From: an uncultured Faecalibacterium sp.
GTDB taxonomy: Bacteria; Bacillota; Clostridia; Oscillospirales; Ruminococcaceae
Assembly: GCA_937907025.1 (NCBI GenBank)
Contig: CALESJ010000004.1
Span: 1 to 64,000, forward strand
Direction of reading: 5' to 3'
DNA length: 64,000 nt
Shown: piece by piece, positions 41,274 through 50,404 of the stretch
Position numbering within the stretch: the stretch's first letter is position 1
How the letters are laid out: every line of letters starts with the position of its first letter
Notes under the pieces: generated by a model
Databases searched by the model: none
What the model was told of the DNA's origin: nothing
The model's input: only the letters and a program-made list of their open reading frames with translations
Program-made: the position numbers and the translations under genes

Positions 41274-41678
41274 TTACAGGTACTTTTTGATGCTGTCGGG
41301 CAGATCTTCCGCGTTTGCGGAAACGGTGACAACAACCTCGACATTGTTGGCGGTGATCTTGTCGATCTCGGCCAGGACCTTGCCGGCCTGCTCCATATCG
41401 TGGTCAACGACCTTCAGGATGCCATCAACGAACAGTTCGGTGATGTCATAGTTGCCGGCCAGAACGCCTGCAACGAAGCCATAGAACATCTCAGCGCCCT
41501 TGATGTCATACTCGTCCACATCCAGCAGACGGGCCTTGTGGTTGATCTCGGTGGTGAGCTTCATGGACTTTTCGATAACGACAATGTTACCGGCCGAAGT
41601 GCGGGTGGCCTGGTCGATCATGTCGATGAGAGTCTTGGTTTTGCCGGAGCCTTTGGCGCCTACGATGAGTTTGATCAT
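41274..41678 (-). CDS. Small P-loop NTPase-like protein of unknown function
   Basis: A 134-residue protein that opens with a textbook Walker A loop, IVGAKGSGKTKTLIDM (residues 5-20). No convincing Walker B follows; candidates are the acidic stretches in LLDVDEYD and LAEIDK. The predicted fold is alpha/beta with no membrane part. The stop of pgi lies 39 nt upstream, with no terminator between, so it is probably cotranscribed with pgi. I do not recognise a named family. Alternatives are a nucleotide-binding regulator or a truncated relative of AAA/ParA-type ATPases. Confidence 0.85.
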   Translation of the reverse strand: MIKLIVGAKGSGKTKTLIDMIDQATRTSAGNIVVIEKSMKLTTEINHKARLLDVDEYDIKGAEMFYGFVAGVLAGNYDITELFVDGILKVVDHDMEQAGKVLAEIDKITANNVEVVVTVSANAEDLPDSIKKYL

Positions 41679-41717
41679 AAGAGAGTGCCTCCTTAAAATG
41701 TAGTGGGGGTATTATCC

Positions 41718-43052
41718 TCAGCCATTGAGTTTTGCTTCCAGTTCAGCCTTCTGAGCTTCGTAACCGGGCTTGCCCAACAGCGCGAACATGTTCTTTTTGT
41801 AGCTTTCCACGCCGGGCTGGTCGAACGGGTTGACCGACAGCAGATAGCCGGAAACGGCGCATGCCTTCCAGAAGAAGTAGATCAGGGCGCCCACGTTGTA
41901 GGCATCCAGGCTGTCCACTTCGATAATGCCCAAGGGCACGCCGCCGTCGGTGTGCGCCAGGATGGTGCCTTCCATAGCCTTGCGGTTGACCACAGACATA
42001 TTCTGGTTGGCCAGGAAGTTCAGACCGTCAAAGTTGCCTTCCAGTTCGGGGATGAAGAAATCCTCGCGGGTGTTCTTGATGTCCACATAGGTTTCGAACA
42101 TCACGCGGCTGCCATCCTGCAGGAACTGGCCCATGGAGTGCAGGTCGGTGGAGAAGATGCAGGAAGTGGGCATCAGGCCCTTCTGGTCCTTGCCTTCGCT
42201 CTCGCCGAACAGCTGCTTGTACCATTCGTTCATCATGGTGAAGTCCGGCTCAAATGCGGCCAGGGTTTCCACCTTTTTGCCCTTGCGGTACAGGATGTTG
42301 CGGGTCATGGCGTAACGATAGGCATCGTTGTCCATGCTGCAGACGCTGAACTTTTCGCGGGCATCGGCAGCGCCCTTCATCAGCGCATCAATGTCGATAC
42401 CGGCACAGGCGATGGGCAGCAGACCCACGGCGGTGAGCACGGAATAACGGCCGCCGACATCATCAGGCACCACGAAGGTGGGCCAGCCCTGGGCGTCCGC
42501 CAGCTGTTTCAGGGTGCCGCGGGCGCGGTCGGTGGTAGCGTAAATGCGCTTGTTGGCTTCCTCGGGGCCAACGGAGTCTTCCAGCAGCTTGCGCAGCACA
42601 CGGAACGCCAGAGCGGTTTCGGTGGTGGTGCCGGACTTGGAGATGACGTTGATGGAGAACCGCTTGCCCTTGGTCATGCGGATGATGTCGTTCAGGGCCG
42701 TGGGAGAGATGGTGTTGCCGCAGAAATAGATCTTCAGGCCATCCTCCGTTTCGTTGTGGAACTGACCTTTGACAGCTTCCACGACAGCACGGGCGCCCAG
42801 GTAGGAACCGCCGATACCGGCGACCAGCAGCACATCGGAATCAGAGCGGATCTTCTCCGCTGCCTGCTTGATGCGGGCGAACTCCTCTTTGTCATAATTG
42901 ACAGGCAGGTCGAGCCAGCCCAGGAAATCATTGCCTGCGCCGGATTTGTTCTCCAGCTGGCTGTGGGCGAGCTCGACCTGCGGAAAGATTGCGTCATATT
43001 CTTCAGGACGGATAAATTTTGCCAGATGTTTGCCATTGTATTTGACACTCAT
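41718..43052 (-). CDS. pgi: Glucose-6-phosphate isomerase
   Basis: It interconverts glucose-6-phosphate and fructose-6-phosphate. At 444 residues it is the short form found in Firmicutes. Motifs are [18 protein letters not shown], the SIS-domain substrate site [16 protein letters not shown], and the late signature [19 protein letters not shown] near the C-terminus, with the catalytic Lys. It has a consensus promoter. A small P-loop gene follows. Confidence 0.97.
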   Translation of the reverse strand: MSVKYNGKHLAKFIRPEEYDAIFPQVELAHSQLENKSGAGNDFLGWLDLPVNYDKEEFARIKQAAEKIRSDSDVLLVAGIGGSYLGARAVVEAVKGQFHNETEDGLKIYFCGNTISPTALNDIIRMTKGKRFSINVISKSGTTTETALAFRVLRKLLEDSVGPEEANKRIYATTDRARGTLKQLADAQGWPTFVVPDDVGGRYSVLTAVGLLPIACAGIDIDALMKGAADAREKFSVCSMDNDAYRYAMTRNILYRKGKKVETLAAFEPDFTMMNEWYKQLFGESEGKDQKGLMPTSCIFSTDLHSMGQFLQDGSRVMFETYVDIKNTREDFFIPELEGNFDGLNFLANQNMSVVNRKAMEGTILAHTDGGVPLGIIEVDSLDAYNVGALIYFFWKACAVSGYLLSVNPFDQPGVESYKKNMFALLGKPGYEAQKAELEAKLNG

Positions 43053-43085
43053 CGTTAGCTCCTCCTTTGATTGTTTAGTAATTCC

Positions 43086-43114
43086 ATGATACCGTTTCGC
43101 GGCGGCCTTGTCAA
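43086..43114 (-). promoter_or_regulatory. Promoter of pgi
   Basis: On the minus strand TTGACA (43109-43114) and TATCAT (43086-43091) are 17 nt apart. The -35 starts only about 20 nt past the dacF stop, with no terminator between, so read-through from dacF is possible. Confidence 0.8.
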
Positions 43115-43133
43115 GCGCTGTCCGCGCCGCTTT

Positions 43134-44321
43134 TCATGTGTTTTGCACAAAATTTTCACCCTGCAAAATCAGTGACTGGGCAAGCCTGCCAAGGCAGAAC
43201 CCAAAACTGCGCGCCGCTACGTCACCCGCTGCAACAATCGGACAGGAAGCCAGCTCGATACCGTTATTGGAAATTTTTACCGTTCCGATCTGCTGTCCGG
43301 CCGCAACAGGCGCCTGCACGGCGGACGGCAGGGTGATCTGAGCAGTCAGCTCCCCTACCTCATCCTTGGGCATCAGGTAGTGCCCGGGCGCGGTGTATTC
43401 CAACTCCACCAGTTCCTCTGCTCCGTGTTCCACCGGCAGGGTCACGGGGGTATCTTCCGGCAAGGTGGCCTCCATGCTCTCGTAATTCACAAAGCCGTAA
43501 TCCAGCAATGCAGTGGCTGCGTTGAAACGGTCCTGGCTGGAAGGTGCCCCCAGCACCACCGCAATCAGCCGCAGTCCGCCGCGCACTGCGCTGGCACTGA
43601 TGCAAACGCCCGCCTTGCCGGTGGTGCCAGTCTTGAGTCCGGTGATGCCGTTATAGCTCTCGAGCAGTTTGTTGGTGTTGATGAGCTGGGTGGCGCCGTC
43701 CCGCAGGGTATCCATCCAGATCATGCAGTAATCTTTTACCTCGGTATGGTGCAAGAGCATTTCCCGGCTCATGATGGCCACATCCCGGGCGGTGGATACA
43801 TGACCGTCGGTATCCAGGCCACAGGCATTTTCAAAATGGGTACCAGTCATCCCCAGTTCAGCGGCCTTTTCATTCATCATGGCTACAAAAGCCGGCTCGC
43901 TGCCGCCCACATACTCGGCCACGGCCACGGCAGCGTCGTTGGCGCTGGAAATACAGATGGCCTTGAGCATATCGTTGAGGGTCATCTGCTCCCCCGGTTC
44001 CAGCCAGATCTGGCTGCCACCCATACTGTACGCATGTTCCGACACCGGGACGTAATCTTCCAGAGAAATTTTGCCAGCTTCCAGTGCCTCAAAGGTCAGC
44101 AGCAGGGTCATCACCTTGGTGATGGAGGCAATGGGCCGCTGCTCGTCGGCGTTTTTCTCGTACAGGACAGTACCGGTGTCTTCATCAATCAGAATGGCCG
44201 CCTGGCAGGGCACATCAAAGTCAGCCGCCGTAGCGGGCACGATTTCCTGTGCCATTGCCGCCGGGACCGCCGCCAGGCACAGGCTCAGGCACAGTACCAG
44301 GCAAACAAGCCGTTTTTTCAT
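43134..44321 (-). CDS. dacF: D-alanyl-D-alanine carboxypeptidase (DacF/PBP5 family)
   Basis: A 395-residue serine carboxypeptidase that trims peptidoglycan stem pentapeptides. A signal peptide (KKRLVCLVLCLSLCLAAVP, cleavage near AMA-QE) leads to the periplasmic-type S11 domain. The catalytic motifs are SITK (PIASITKVMT), SAN (CISSANDAAVAVAEY) and KTG (TGLKTGTTGKAG). The C-terminal beta domain (VTLPVEHGAEELVELEYTAP) follows. No clear C-terminal amphipathic membrane anchor is seen. DacF-type enzymes can act in sporulation, but no sporulation promoter was identified here. Confidence 0.94.
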   Translation of the reverse strand: MKKRLVCLVLCLSLCLAAVPAAMAQEIVPATAADFDVPCQAAILIDEDTGTVLYEKNADEQRPIASITKVMTLLLTFEALEAGKISLEDYVPVSEHAYSMGGSQIWLEPGEQMTLNDMLKAICISSANDAAVAVAEYVGGSEPAFVAMMNEKAAELGMTGTHFENACGLDTDGHVSTARDVAIMSREMLLHHTEVKDYCMIWMDTLRDGATQLINTNKLLESYNGITGLKTGTTGKAGVCISASAVRGGLRLIAVVLGAPSSQDRFNAATALLDYGFVNYESMEATLPEDTPVTLPVEHGAEELVELEYTAPGHYLMPKDEVGELTAQITLPSAVQAPVAAGQQIGTVKISNNGIELASCPIVAAGDVAARSFGFCLGRLAQSLILQGENFVQNT

Positions 44322-44389
44322 GGCAGAAGCCTCCCCTTTTGCAAAACTCTTGCCTCATCTTATGCACCACAAAGCCCGAATATGGCTGC

Positions 44390-44418
44390 TTGTGCTTTCG
44401 GGCATTTGCCTTTATAAT
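44390..44418 (+). promoter_or_regulatory. Promoter of mtaB
   Basis: TTGTGC (44390-44395) and TATAAT (44413-44418) have 17-nt spacing, 37 nt before the ATG. It is divergent from dacF. Confidence 0.8.
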
Positions 44419-44455
44419 AGTAGGATAAGATTTATAGCAAAAGGATGGACCGATT

Positions 44456-45772
44456 ATGCGCGTCAGCTTTTATACCCTTGGCTGCAAAGTCAACCAGAAC
44501 GAAACCGGTGCCCTGGCACAGTTGTTTGAAGCCAGCGGCTACACCGTGGTCGAAACCGGCGAGGCTGCCGATGTGTATGTGGTCAACAGCTGCACGGTGA
44601 CCAATTTCGGCGACCAGAAAAGCCGCAAGTGGCTACGCCGCCAGAAGCGGGAGCATCCCGGCGCCGTGACTGTTCTGACCGGGTGCTATCCCCAGGCTTT
44701 TCCGGAAGAAGCGGCCGCCATCGCCGAAGCCGATGTGGTGACCGGGTCCGGCAACCGCCACGCCATCCTGCAGGCGGTTCAGAAGGTGCTGGACGGCACC
44801 GCCGAGCGGGTGGTGGATATCCGGCCCCATGAAAAGGGAGAAAAGTTTGAAGAGCTGCCCATGGACCGCTTTGCGGAGCACACCCGTGCCTTCGTAAAAG
44901 TGGAGGACGGCTGCAACCGCCGCTGCGCCTACTGTGTGATTCCCCGCGCCCGGGGGCCGGTGCGCAGCCGGGCCGAAAGCAGCATTCTGGACGAACTGCG
45001 CCGTCTGGTCCAGACCGGATACCGGGAAGTAGTGCTTACCGCCATCAGCTTGCCCAGCTACGGCACCGACACCGGCACCGGTCTGGCCGAGCTGGTGGAG
45101 CACGCTGCTGCTGTGCCGGGCATTGACCGTATCCGGCTGGGCAGCCTGGACCCGGACATGCTCACTGATGAGGACATCCGCCGTCTGGCCGCGGTGCCCC
45201 AGCTGTGCCCCCAGTTCCACCTGAGCCTGCAAAGCGGCTGCGACAAGACCCTGCGGGCCATGCGCCGCCCCTACACCACCGCCCAGTATGCCGAGGTGGT
45301 ACGCAAATTGCAGGAAGCCTTCGGGCCGGAGAATCTGAGCCTGACCACCGACGTGATCGTGGGCTTTCCCGGCGAAACCGAGGAGGACTTTGAACAGAGC
45401 ATGGCTTTCGTGACCGGGCAGCGCTTTTTGAAAGTGCATGTATTCCCCTATTCCCGCCGTTCCGGCACCCCGGCTTATGACTTTCCCGATCAGATTCCCG
45501 AGCATGAGAAGGAAGCCCGCAGCCACCGCATGAGCGAAGCTGTGGAAGCAGTGCGGGCCGAGGAAGCCTCTGCCATGTGCGGGCGGCAGGCAGAGGTCCT
45601 GCTGGAAACACCCCTTTCCAACACCCTGTTTACCGGGTACACCAAGCAGTATCTGCCGGTGGTGGTAACGGCCCCCGGGCACAAGAGCGGCGACATCGTG
45701 ACTGTAACCCTGGGAGAATGGGACGGGCAGCGCTCCAAGGCGACAGCCGAAGATGCCCCCGCCTCCCACTGA
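44456..45772 (+). CDS. mtaB: tRNA t6A37 methylthiotransferase MtaB (radical SAM)
   Basis: It adds the methylthio group to t6A37 in tRNAs, making ms2t6A. The 438-residue protein has the N-terminal MTTase domain (FYTLGCKVNQNETG, VVNSCTVTNFGDQKSRK, VLTGCYPQ) whose three Cys hold one cluster. The radical-SAM motif is DGCNRRCAYCVIPRARGPVRS, and a C-terminal TRAM domain follows. It works on the same t6A base that TcdA (27.2 kb) cyclises, so the two modifications compete or act on different tRNAs. Confidence 0.95.
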   Translation: MRVSFYTLGCKVNQNETGALAQLFEASGYTVVETGEAADVYVVNSCTVTNFGDQKSRKWLRRQKREHPGAVTVLTGCYPQAFPEEAAAIAEADVVTGSGNRHAILQAVQKVLDGTAERVVDIRPHEKGEKFEELPMDRFAEHTRAFVKVEDGCNRRCAYCVIPRARGPVRSRAESSILDELRRLVQTGYREVVLTAISLPSYGTDTGTGLAELVEHAAAVPGIDRIRLGSLDPDMLTDEDIRRLAAVPQLCPQFHLSLQSGCDKTLRAMRRPYTTAQYAEVVRKLQEAFGPENLSLTTDVIVGFPGETEEDFEQSMAFVTGQRFLKVHVFPYSRRSGTPAYDFPDQIPEHEKEARSHRMSEAVEAVRAEEASAMCGRQAEVLLETPLSNTLFTGYTKQYLPVVVTAPGHKSGDIVTVTLGEWDGQRSKATAEDAPASH

Positions 45773-45791
45773 ATCAGAACCGTTTTTTCGA

Positions 45792-45823
45792 CAGCAGGAC
45801 CGCGTTGACGGCCCTGCTTTTTT
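45792..45823 (+). terminator. Terminator of mtaB
   Basis: AGCAGG and CCTGCT arms with a GC-rich inner part are followed by a run of six T and TAATA. It lies about 20 nt after the mtaB stop. Confidence 0.82.
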
Positions 45824-45895
45824 AATAGGAAGAGCCGAACAGCGAATGTTTCCTGTCATTTTCCCCTTTTCGGTGCCAAATTTACACTTTTCCCC

Positions 45896-45924
45896 TTGCC
45901 AAACTCGGCTGTTCTTGGTAATAT
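45896..45924 (+). promoter_or_regulatory. Promoter of the [FeFe] hydrogenase gene
   Basis: TTGCCA (45896-45901) and TAATAT (45919-45924) are 17 nt apart. A second TATAAT lies at 45945-45950. The leader is about 85 nt. Confidence 0.65.
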
Positions 45925-46015
45925 TTTAACAGGAGCACATGTTCTATAATTTTGCGGGAAAAGGTGTATTTTTCCGTGCGCTCCCAAAATGCGTATTTAA
46001 GGAGAGTAAAGCGCA

Positions 46016-47539
46016 ATGAGAGGCATTTATACCCCTGTAACCGATATTCGGCGCAAGGTTTTTACCGAAGTCGCCCGGATGTCCTACGAAGTGAACGACA
46101 TGAAAGAGCTGGATTATCTGATGCACGAACTTCCGTATCGGATCATCCCCGGTGAGGAGCGCTCGCTGCGCAGCAGCATCTTCCTGGAAAGAGCCATCGT
46201 GTCCGAACGTATCCGTCTGGCCATGGGCCTGTCCCTGCGCCCGCTGGACAAGAGCGTTTCGGCCAGCGAAGGCCTGGCGGAGAGCGTGACCGCCGACAAG
46301 TACTATGAACCGCCCCTGATCAACGTGATCAAGTACGCCTGCAACAAGTGCCCGGAAAAACTCATCAAGGTCACTTCCCTGTGCCAGGGCTGCCTGGCGC
46401 ACCCCTGCCAGGAAGTCTGCCCGAAGAAGGCCATCAGCTTCCGCAACGGCAAGAGCCACATCGACCAGAGCCTGTGCGTCAAGTGCGGCCGCTGCGTGGC
46501 CACCTGCCCGTACAATGCCATCGTGCGTGTGGAACGTCCCTGCGCCAAGGCCTGCGGCATGGATGCTATCCATTCCGATCAGTACGGCCGTGCGGAGATC
46601 GATTACAACAAGTGCGTAAGCTGCGGCATGTGCCTGGTCAACTGCCCCTTCGGCGCCATTGTGGACAAGGGCCAGATTTTCCAGCTGATCCAGTCCATCA
46701 AGCGCGGCGACCGCGTCGTTGCTATTGTCGCTCCCGCTTTCGTCAACCAGTTTCCCGGCGTTACCCCCGCCAAGCTGCGTGAGGCCATGAAGCTGCTGGG
46801 CTTTGCCGGCATCTCCGAAGTGGCCATTGGTGCCGACCTGTGCACCATCGACGAAGCCAAGGACTTTATGGAAGAAGTTCCTGCCAAGCATCCTTTCATG
46901 GGCACCTCCTGCTGCCCGGCCTGGAGCGTGATGGCCAAGAAGCTCTTCCCCGAATATGCCGACTGCATCAGCATGACCATGACCCCCATGGTGCTGACCG
47001 CCCGCCTCATCAAGAAGGACGACAAGAACGCCCGTATCTGCTTCATCGGCCCCTGCGCCGCCAAGAAGCTGGAAGCCAGCCGCCGTTCTGTCCGCAGCGA
47101 AGTGGACTTTGTGCTGACCTTCGAGGAACTGATGGGCCTGTTCGAAGCCAAGCAGATCGACTTCAGCTCTCTGCCTGACGACCCCAACGACAACTTCGAC
47201 GAAGCCAGCGGTGACGGCCGTGGATTCGCCGTTTCCGGTGGCGTGGCCCAGGCTGTTGTCAACGTTATCAAGAAGATGGACCCCGACCGTGAGGTCAAGG
47301 TGGCTTCTGCCCAGGGTCTGTCCGAGTGCCGCAAGATGATGATGATGGCCAAGGCCGGCAAGTACAACGGCTACCTGCTGGAAGGCATGGCCTGCCCGGG
47401 CGGCTGCATTGCCGGCGCCGGCACCCTGGCCGATCCTGCCCGCAGCGCCGCCATGCTGGCCAAGTACAAGGCCCAGGCTCCCATGGCCAACCCGCTGGAC
47501 ACTCCGTACCGTGAGAACCTGGAAGCACTAAAGTACTGA
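46016..47539 (+). CDS. Monomeric [FeFe] hydrogenase (group-B-like) with ferredoxin-type clusters
   Basis: A 507-residue cytoplasmic iron-sulfur protein. Cysteine clusters: C109-x2-C112, C123/C126/C131/C135, C154-x2-C-x2-C-x3-C164, C176-x3-C180 and C200-x2-C-x2-C-x3-C210, implying about four 4Fe-4S centres. The H-cluster motifs are L1 TSCCPAW (297-303), L2 IGPCAAKKLE (344-353) and L3 EGMACPGGC (456-464). L2 lacks the Met of the classical MPCxxKxxE. This fits the so-called group B or CpIII-type enzymes of Clostridia rather than classical A-type. It exchanges electrons with ferredoxin; the direction (H2 production or uptake, or sensing) is unproven. No HydE/F/G maturase gene is in the window. 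It is a single-gene unit with strong codon bias. Confidence 0.9.
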   Translation: MRGIYTPVTDIRRKVFTEVARMSYEVNDMKELDYLMHELPYRIIPGEERSLRSSIFLERAIVSERIRLAMGLSLRPLDKSVSASEGLAESVTADKYYEPPLINVIKYACNKCPEKLIKVTSLCQGCLAHPCQEVCPKKAISFRNGKSHIDQSLCVKCGRCVATCPYNAIVRVERPCAKACGMDAIHSDQYGRAEIDYNKCVSCGMCLVNCPFGAIVDKGQIFQLIQSIKRGDRVVAIVAPAFVNQFPGVTPAKLREAMKLLGFAGISEVAIGADLCTIDEAKDFMEEVPAKHPFMGTSCCPAWSVMAKKLFPEYADCISMTMTPMVLTARLIKKDDKNARICFIGPCAAKKLEASRRSVRSEVDFVLTFEELMGLFEAKQIDFSSLPDDPNDNFDEASGDGRGFAVSGGVAQAVVNVIKKMDPDREVKVASAQGLSECRKMMMMAKAGKYNGYLLEGMACPGGCIAGAGTLADPARSAAMLAKYKAQAPMANPLDTPYRENLEALKY

Positions 47540-47576
47540 TGCCTTCCCGCCTGTACGGTATCTGACAAATGAAGCA

Positions 47577-47617
47577 AGCAGCCCCCGCACCAGATGGTGC
47601 GGGGGCTGCTTTTTTAT
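47577..47617 (+). terminator. Terminator of the hydrogenase gene
   Basis: A 14-bp stem AGCAGCCCCCGCAC/GTGCGGGGGCTGCT with a 6-nt loop is followed by TTTTTTATG. It is very strong on the plus strand. Confidence 0.93.
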
Positions 47618-47627
47618 GCTGTTTGCT

Positions 47628-48113
47628 TTACTTGTGGTATTTCATACCGGCATTGATGGTGCAGGCACGGTACAGCTGCTCGGTCAGGACCAGCCGGGCC
47701 AGCTGATGGGGCAGCGTGATGCGTCCCAGGGAAATCCGGGCCTGGGCTGCCGCCTTAACTTCGGGGGAAAGGCCATGGGAGGACCCGATCAGGAACGCCA
47801 TATCCCCTGCCCCGCTGTTGGCGCGGTCGGCGATCATGGTGGCCAGTTCCTCACTGGAGATCTGACGGCCTTCCACACACAGGGCCACCACATAAGCACC
47901 TTTGCGCACCGACGCCAACATGGCTTTGCCTTCCTTCTCCAGCGCCTTTTCGATCAGGGCCGGGCTGGGGTTGCGGTCAGCCACTGGGGATTCCGGCAAT
48001 TCAATGATGCGGAAATGGCAAAATCCACCCAGACGCTTCTGGTATTCGGCCACACCGGCCGCAAAATAGGAAGCATTGAGTTTGCCAACACAGATCAGAT
48101 CAATATTTTGCAT
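47628..48113 (-). CDS. rlmH: 23S rRNA pseudouridine(1915) N3-methyltransferase RlmH
   Basis: A 161-residue SPOUT methyltransferase that modifies helix 69 of 23S rRNA. It has the family N-terminus IDLICVGKLNASYFAAGVAEYQ, with KRLGGFCHF. The SAM-binding FLIGSSHGLSPEV and C-terminal YRACTINAGMKYHK end are diagnostic. It is 9 nt downstream of walJ, in the order murA-walJ-rlmH. Confidence 0.96.
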   Translation of the reverse strand: MQNIDLICVGKLNASYFAAGVAEYQKRLGGFCHFRIIELPESPVADRNPSPALIEKALEKEGKAMLASVRKGAYVVALCVEGRQISSEELATMIADRANSGAGDMAFLIGSSHGLSPEVKAAAQARISLGRITLPHQLARLVLTEQLYRACTINAGMKYHK

Positions 48114-48122
48114 GGGCAGACC

Positions 48123-48911
48123 TCAGAATTCTATGTAGGTGGAAACTTCATTGCGGCTTTGTGCCTGAATGAGCACATCCCGCCCCGGCTGTACGCCCGC
48201 ACTGAGCAGCACGTTATACACGGTGGTCAGTGCCAGTTCCGGGGTGTTGTTGGTCTGGCTCAAATGACACAGGGCAAACTTTTTGCAGCCGTCCTGAATC
48301 AGATCCAGAATAGCCGCCGCACAGGCCCGGTTGTCCAGATGTCCTCTGTCGCTGGCAATGCGCACCTTGAGGTAATACGGATACGGTCCGCCATGCAGGC
48401 TGAACGCGTCGTAGTTGGCTTCAAGGGCTACCAGGTTGCAGCCCGCCAGATTTTCGGCCACCACCGGCGTGAGTTCCCCCAGGTCGGTGGCCAGGGCCAT
48501 GGTGTTGCCGTCCGGCGTGCGGATGCGATACCCGCAGCAAGGCACGTCATGGCTGGTGGGGAAAGATTTAACGGTAAAACCGCCGATATCCTCGGTGCGA
48601 CCATCCATAGCCACCGCGTCGACGGCCGGCGGCAAAGTGCCCCGGGATTCCAGCATATCCAGTGTAGCGGCGCTGGAAAACACCGGCACATTGTAATGCT
48701 TGAGGAAGGTTTCCAGGCCGGCCACATGGTCGGCGTGTTCATGGGTGATGAGAATGCCGTCGCAATCGGATACCGCCAGCCCCAGGCCGGACAGCGCTTT
48801 CAGGGTGGTGCGGCAGCTTTTGCCCATGTCAATAAGAAGGTAACGGCCCTGGTGGACCACCAGGGCGCAGTTACCGGAAGAACCGGAATATAAAGTTGTG
48901 AATAATGCCAT
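48123..48911 (-). CDS. walJ: Metallo-beta-lactamase-fold exonuclease-like protein (WalJ/YycJ)
   Basis: A 262-residue MBL-fold protein of the WalJ/YycJ family, which in Bacillus sits with the WalKR system and is linked to DNA replication and cell-wall control. It begins LYSGSSGNCALV, then LLIDMGKS and the metal motif ITHEHADHVAGL. Later ligands lie in SHDVPCCGYRI, a D in LATDLGEL, and CHLSQTNNT. WalKR genes are not nearby. The ATG at 48911 follows GGAG and lies 14 nt past the murA stop. An ATG-equivalent at 48929 would overlap murA and is disfavoured. Confidence 0.93.
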   Translation of the reverse strand: MALFTTLYSGSSGNCALVVHQGRYLLIDMGKSCRTTLKALSGLGLAVSDCDGILITHEHADHVAGLETFLKHYNVPVFSSAATLDMLESRGTLPPAVDAVAMDGRTEDIGGFTVKSFPTSHDVPCCGYRIRTPDGNTMALATDLGELTPVVAENLAGCNLVALEANYDAFSLHGGPYPYYLKVRIASDRGHLDNRACAAAILDLIQDGCKKFALCHLSQTNNTPELALTTVYNVLLSAGVQPGRDVLIQAQSRNEVSTYIEF

Positions 48912-48925
48912 CCGCGCAGCTCCGA

Positions 48926-50209
48926 TCACATTGCGCGGGTCACGGTATTCACCGGCGTTTCCACGCGGCGGATATCCGCACCCAGGGCCTGCAGCTTTTC
49001 CACGATATTCTCGTATCCGCGCTCAATGTGGGCGGTTTCATCAATCTCGCTCACACCGTCGGCAGCCAGAGCAGCCATGACCATAGCAGCACCGGCACGC
49101 AGATCCAGCGCCCGCAGCGGGGCCGGACTCAGGCGCTTGACGCCCTCAATGACCGCCACCTGTCCGTCCACCTGGATGTTGGCTCCCATACGGATGAGCT
49201 CATCCACATAGCGGAAGCGGTTTTCCCAAATGCCCTCGGTCACGATGGAAGTACCTTCGGCCAGGGTCAGCAGCACCGTCATCAGCGGCTGCATGTCCGT
49301 GGGGAAACCAGGATGAGGCATGGTCTTGATCTTCAGCGGCTTCAGGGTACCGGTACGGCGGATGCGCATGGAATCATCGTATTCGGTGATCTCACAGCCG
49401 GCAGCACGCAGCTTGGCCGTGATGGGTTCCATATGTTTTGGGATCACATTGCGCAGCAGCACATCGCCCTTGGTGATGGCGGCAGCCACCATATAGCTGC
49501 CGGCCTCGATCTGGTCCGGAATGATGGAGTAGTTGCAGCCGTGCAGTTTCTTGACGCCGCGAATCTTGATCACATCGGTGCCTGCGCCGTGGATATCGGC
49601 CCCCATCATGTTCAGGCAGTTGGCCAGGTCCACGATATGCGGTTCGCGGGCCACGTTTTCCAGAATGGTCTGGCCGTCGGCCATGGCAGCTGCCAGCATG
49701 GCGTTCATGGTGGCACCAACCGAAACCGTATCAAAGAAGATATGGGCACCGGTCAGGTGTTCGGAACGCACACGGATCTGGCCATACTCCACCGAGTCCT
49801 CCGCTCCCAGAGCGGTGAACGCCTTCAAATGCTGATCAATGGGCCGGGGGCCCAGATTGCAGCCGCCGGGCATAGCCACCTGACCCGCACCGAAACGGCC
49901 GAGCAAAGCCCCCAGGAAATAGTAGCTTGCCCGCATCTGGCGCGAGAGCTCGTTGGAAACCTCGGTGCAGTTGATATGGGTGGTATCAATTTCGTAGGTA
50001 TTTTTGCTGATCATCCGGATGCCGGCGCCCAGCTCGCTCAAAATCTGCAGGGACGCCATGACATCACTGATGCAGGGCAGATTTTCAATCAGGCATTTGT
50101 CTGCCGCCAGGATGGTGGCCGGCAGAATGGCCACAGCCGCGTTTTTGGCGCCGCCGATGACCACCTCTCCCGAAAGGGCTTTGCCCCCGCGAATCACAAA
50201 CTTTTCCAA
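48926..50209 (-). CDS. murA: UDP-N-acetylglucosamine 1-carboxyvinyltransferase MurA
   Basis: It is the first committed step of peptidoglycan synthesis, using PEP. The 427-residue protein starts EKFVIRGGKALSGEV, with GAKNAAVAILPATILA. The catalytic Cys, the fosfomycin target, is in MPGGCNLGPRPIDQH. The late GVSEIDETAHIERGYENIVE is typical. No ATG fits the N-terminus, so the start is a TTG at 50209, preceded by AAAGGAGAGTAACCAC. The gene heads a murA-walJ-rlmH unit. Confidence 0.96.
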   Translation of the reverse strand: MEKFVIRGGKALSGEVVIGGAKNAAVAILPATILAADKCLIENLPCISDVMASLQILSELGAGIRMISKNTYEIDTTHINCTEVSNELSRQMRASYYFLGALLGRFGAGQVAMPGGCNLGPRPIDQHLKAFTALGAEDSVEYGQIRVRSEHLTGAHIFFDTVSVGATMNAMLAAAMADGQTILENVAREPHIVDLANCLNMMGADIHGAGTDVIKIRGVKKLHGCNYSIIPDQIEAGSYMVAAAITKGDVLLRNVIPKHMEPITAKLRAAGCEITEYDDSMRIRRTGTLKPLKIKTMPHPGFPTDMQPLMTVLLTLAEGTSIVTEGIWENRFRYVDELIRMGANIQVDGQVAVIEGVKRLSPAPLRALDLRAGAAMVMAALAADGVSEIDETAHIERGYENIVEKLQALGADIRRVETPVNTVTRAM

Positions 50210-50298
50210 GTGGTTACTCTCCTTTGAGTTTCCGCCTGCGGTCCATGGCGCACAGCCATCGCGTATGCGCCGGATTACAGGACCGCATTGTTATTTTT

Positions 50299-50327
50299 AT
50301 TATACACCTTGCCGCACTGTTTGAAAA
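50299..50327 (-). promoter_or_regulatory. Likely promoter of murA-walJ-rlmH
   Basis: On the minus strand TATAAT (50299-50304) is an exact -10. The -35 candidate TTTTCA at 50322-50327 is weak. The spacer is 17 nt. Confidence 0.55.
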
Positions 50328-50404
50328 GTGTCGGCCTTATTATTTGCAGGGATTTGGTAAAAACACAGGGCATGGCAAATTTTCTTTAGACAAGGTGACG
50401 GCGT

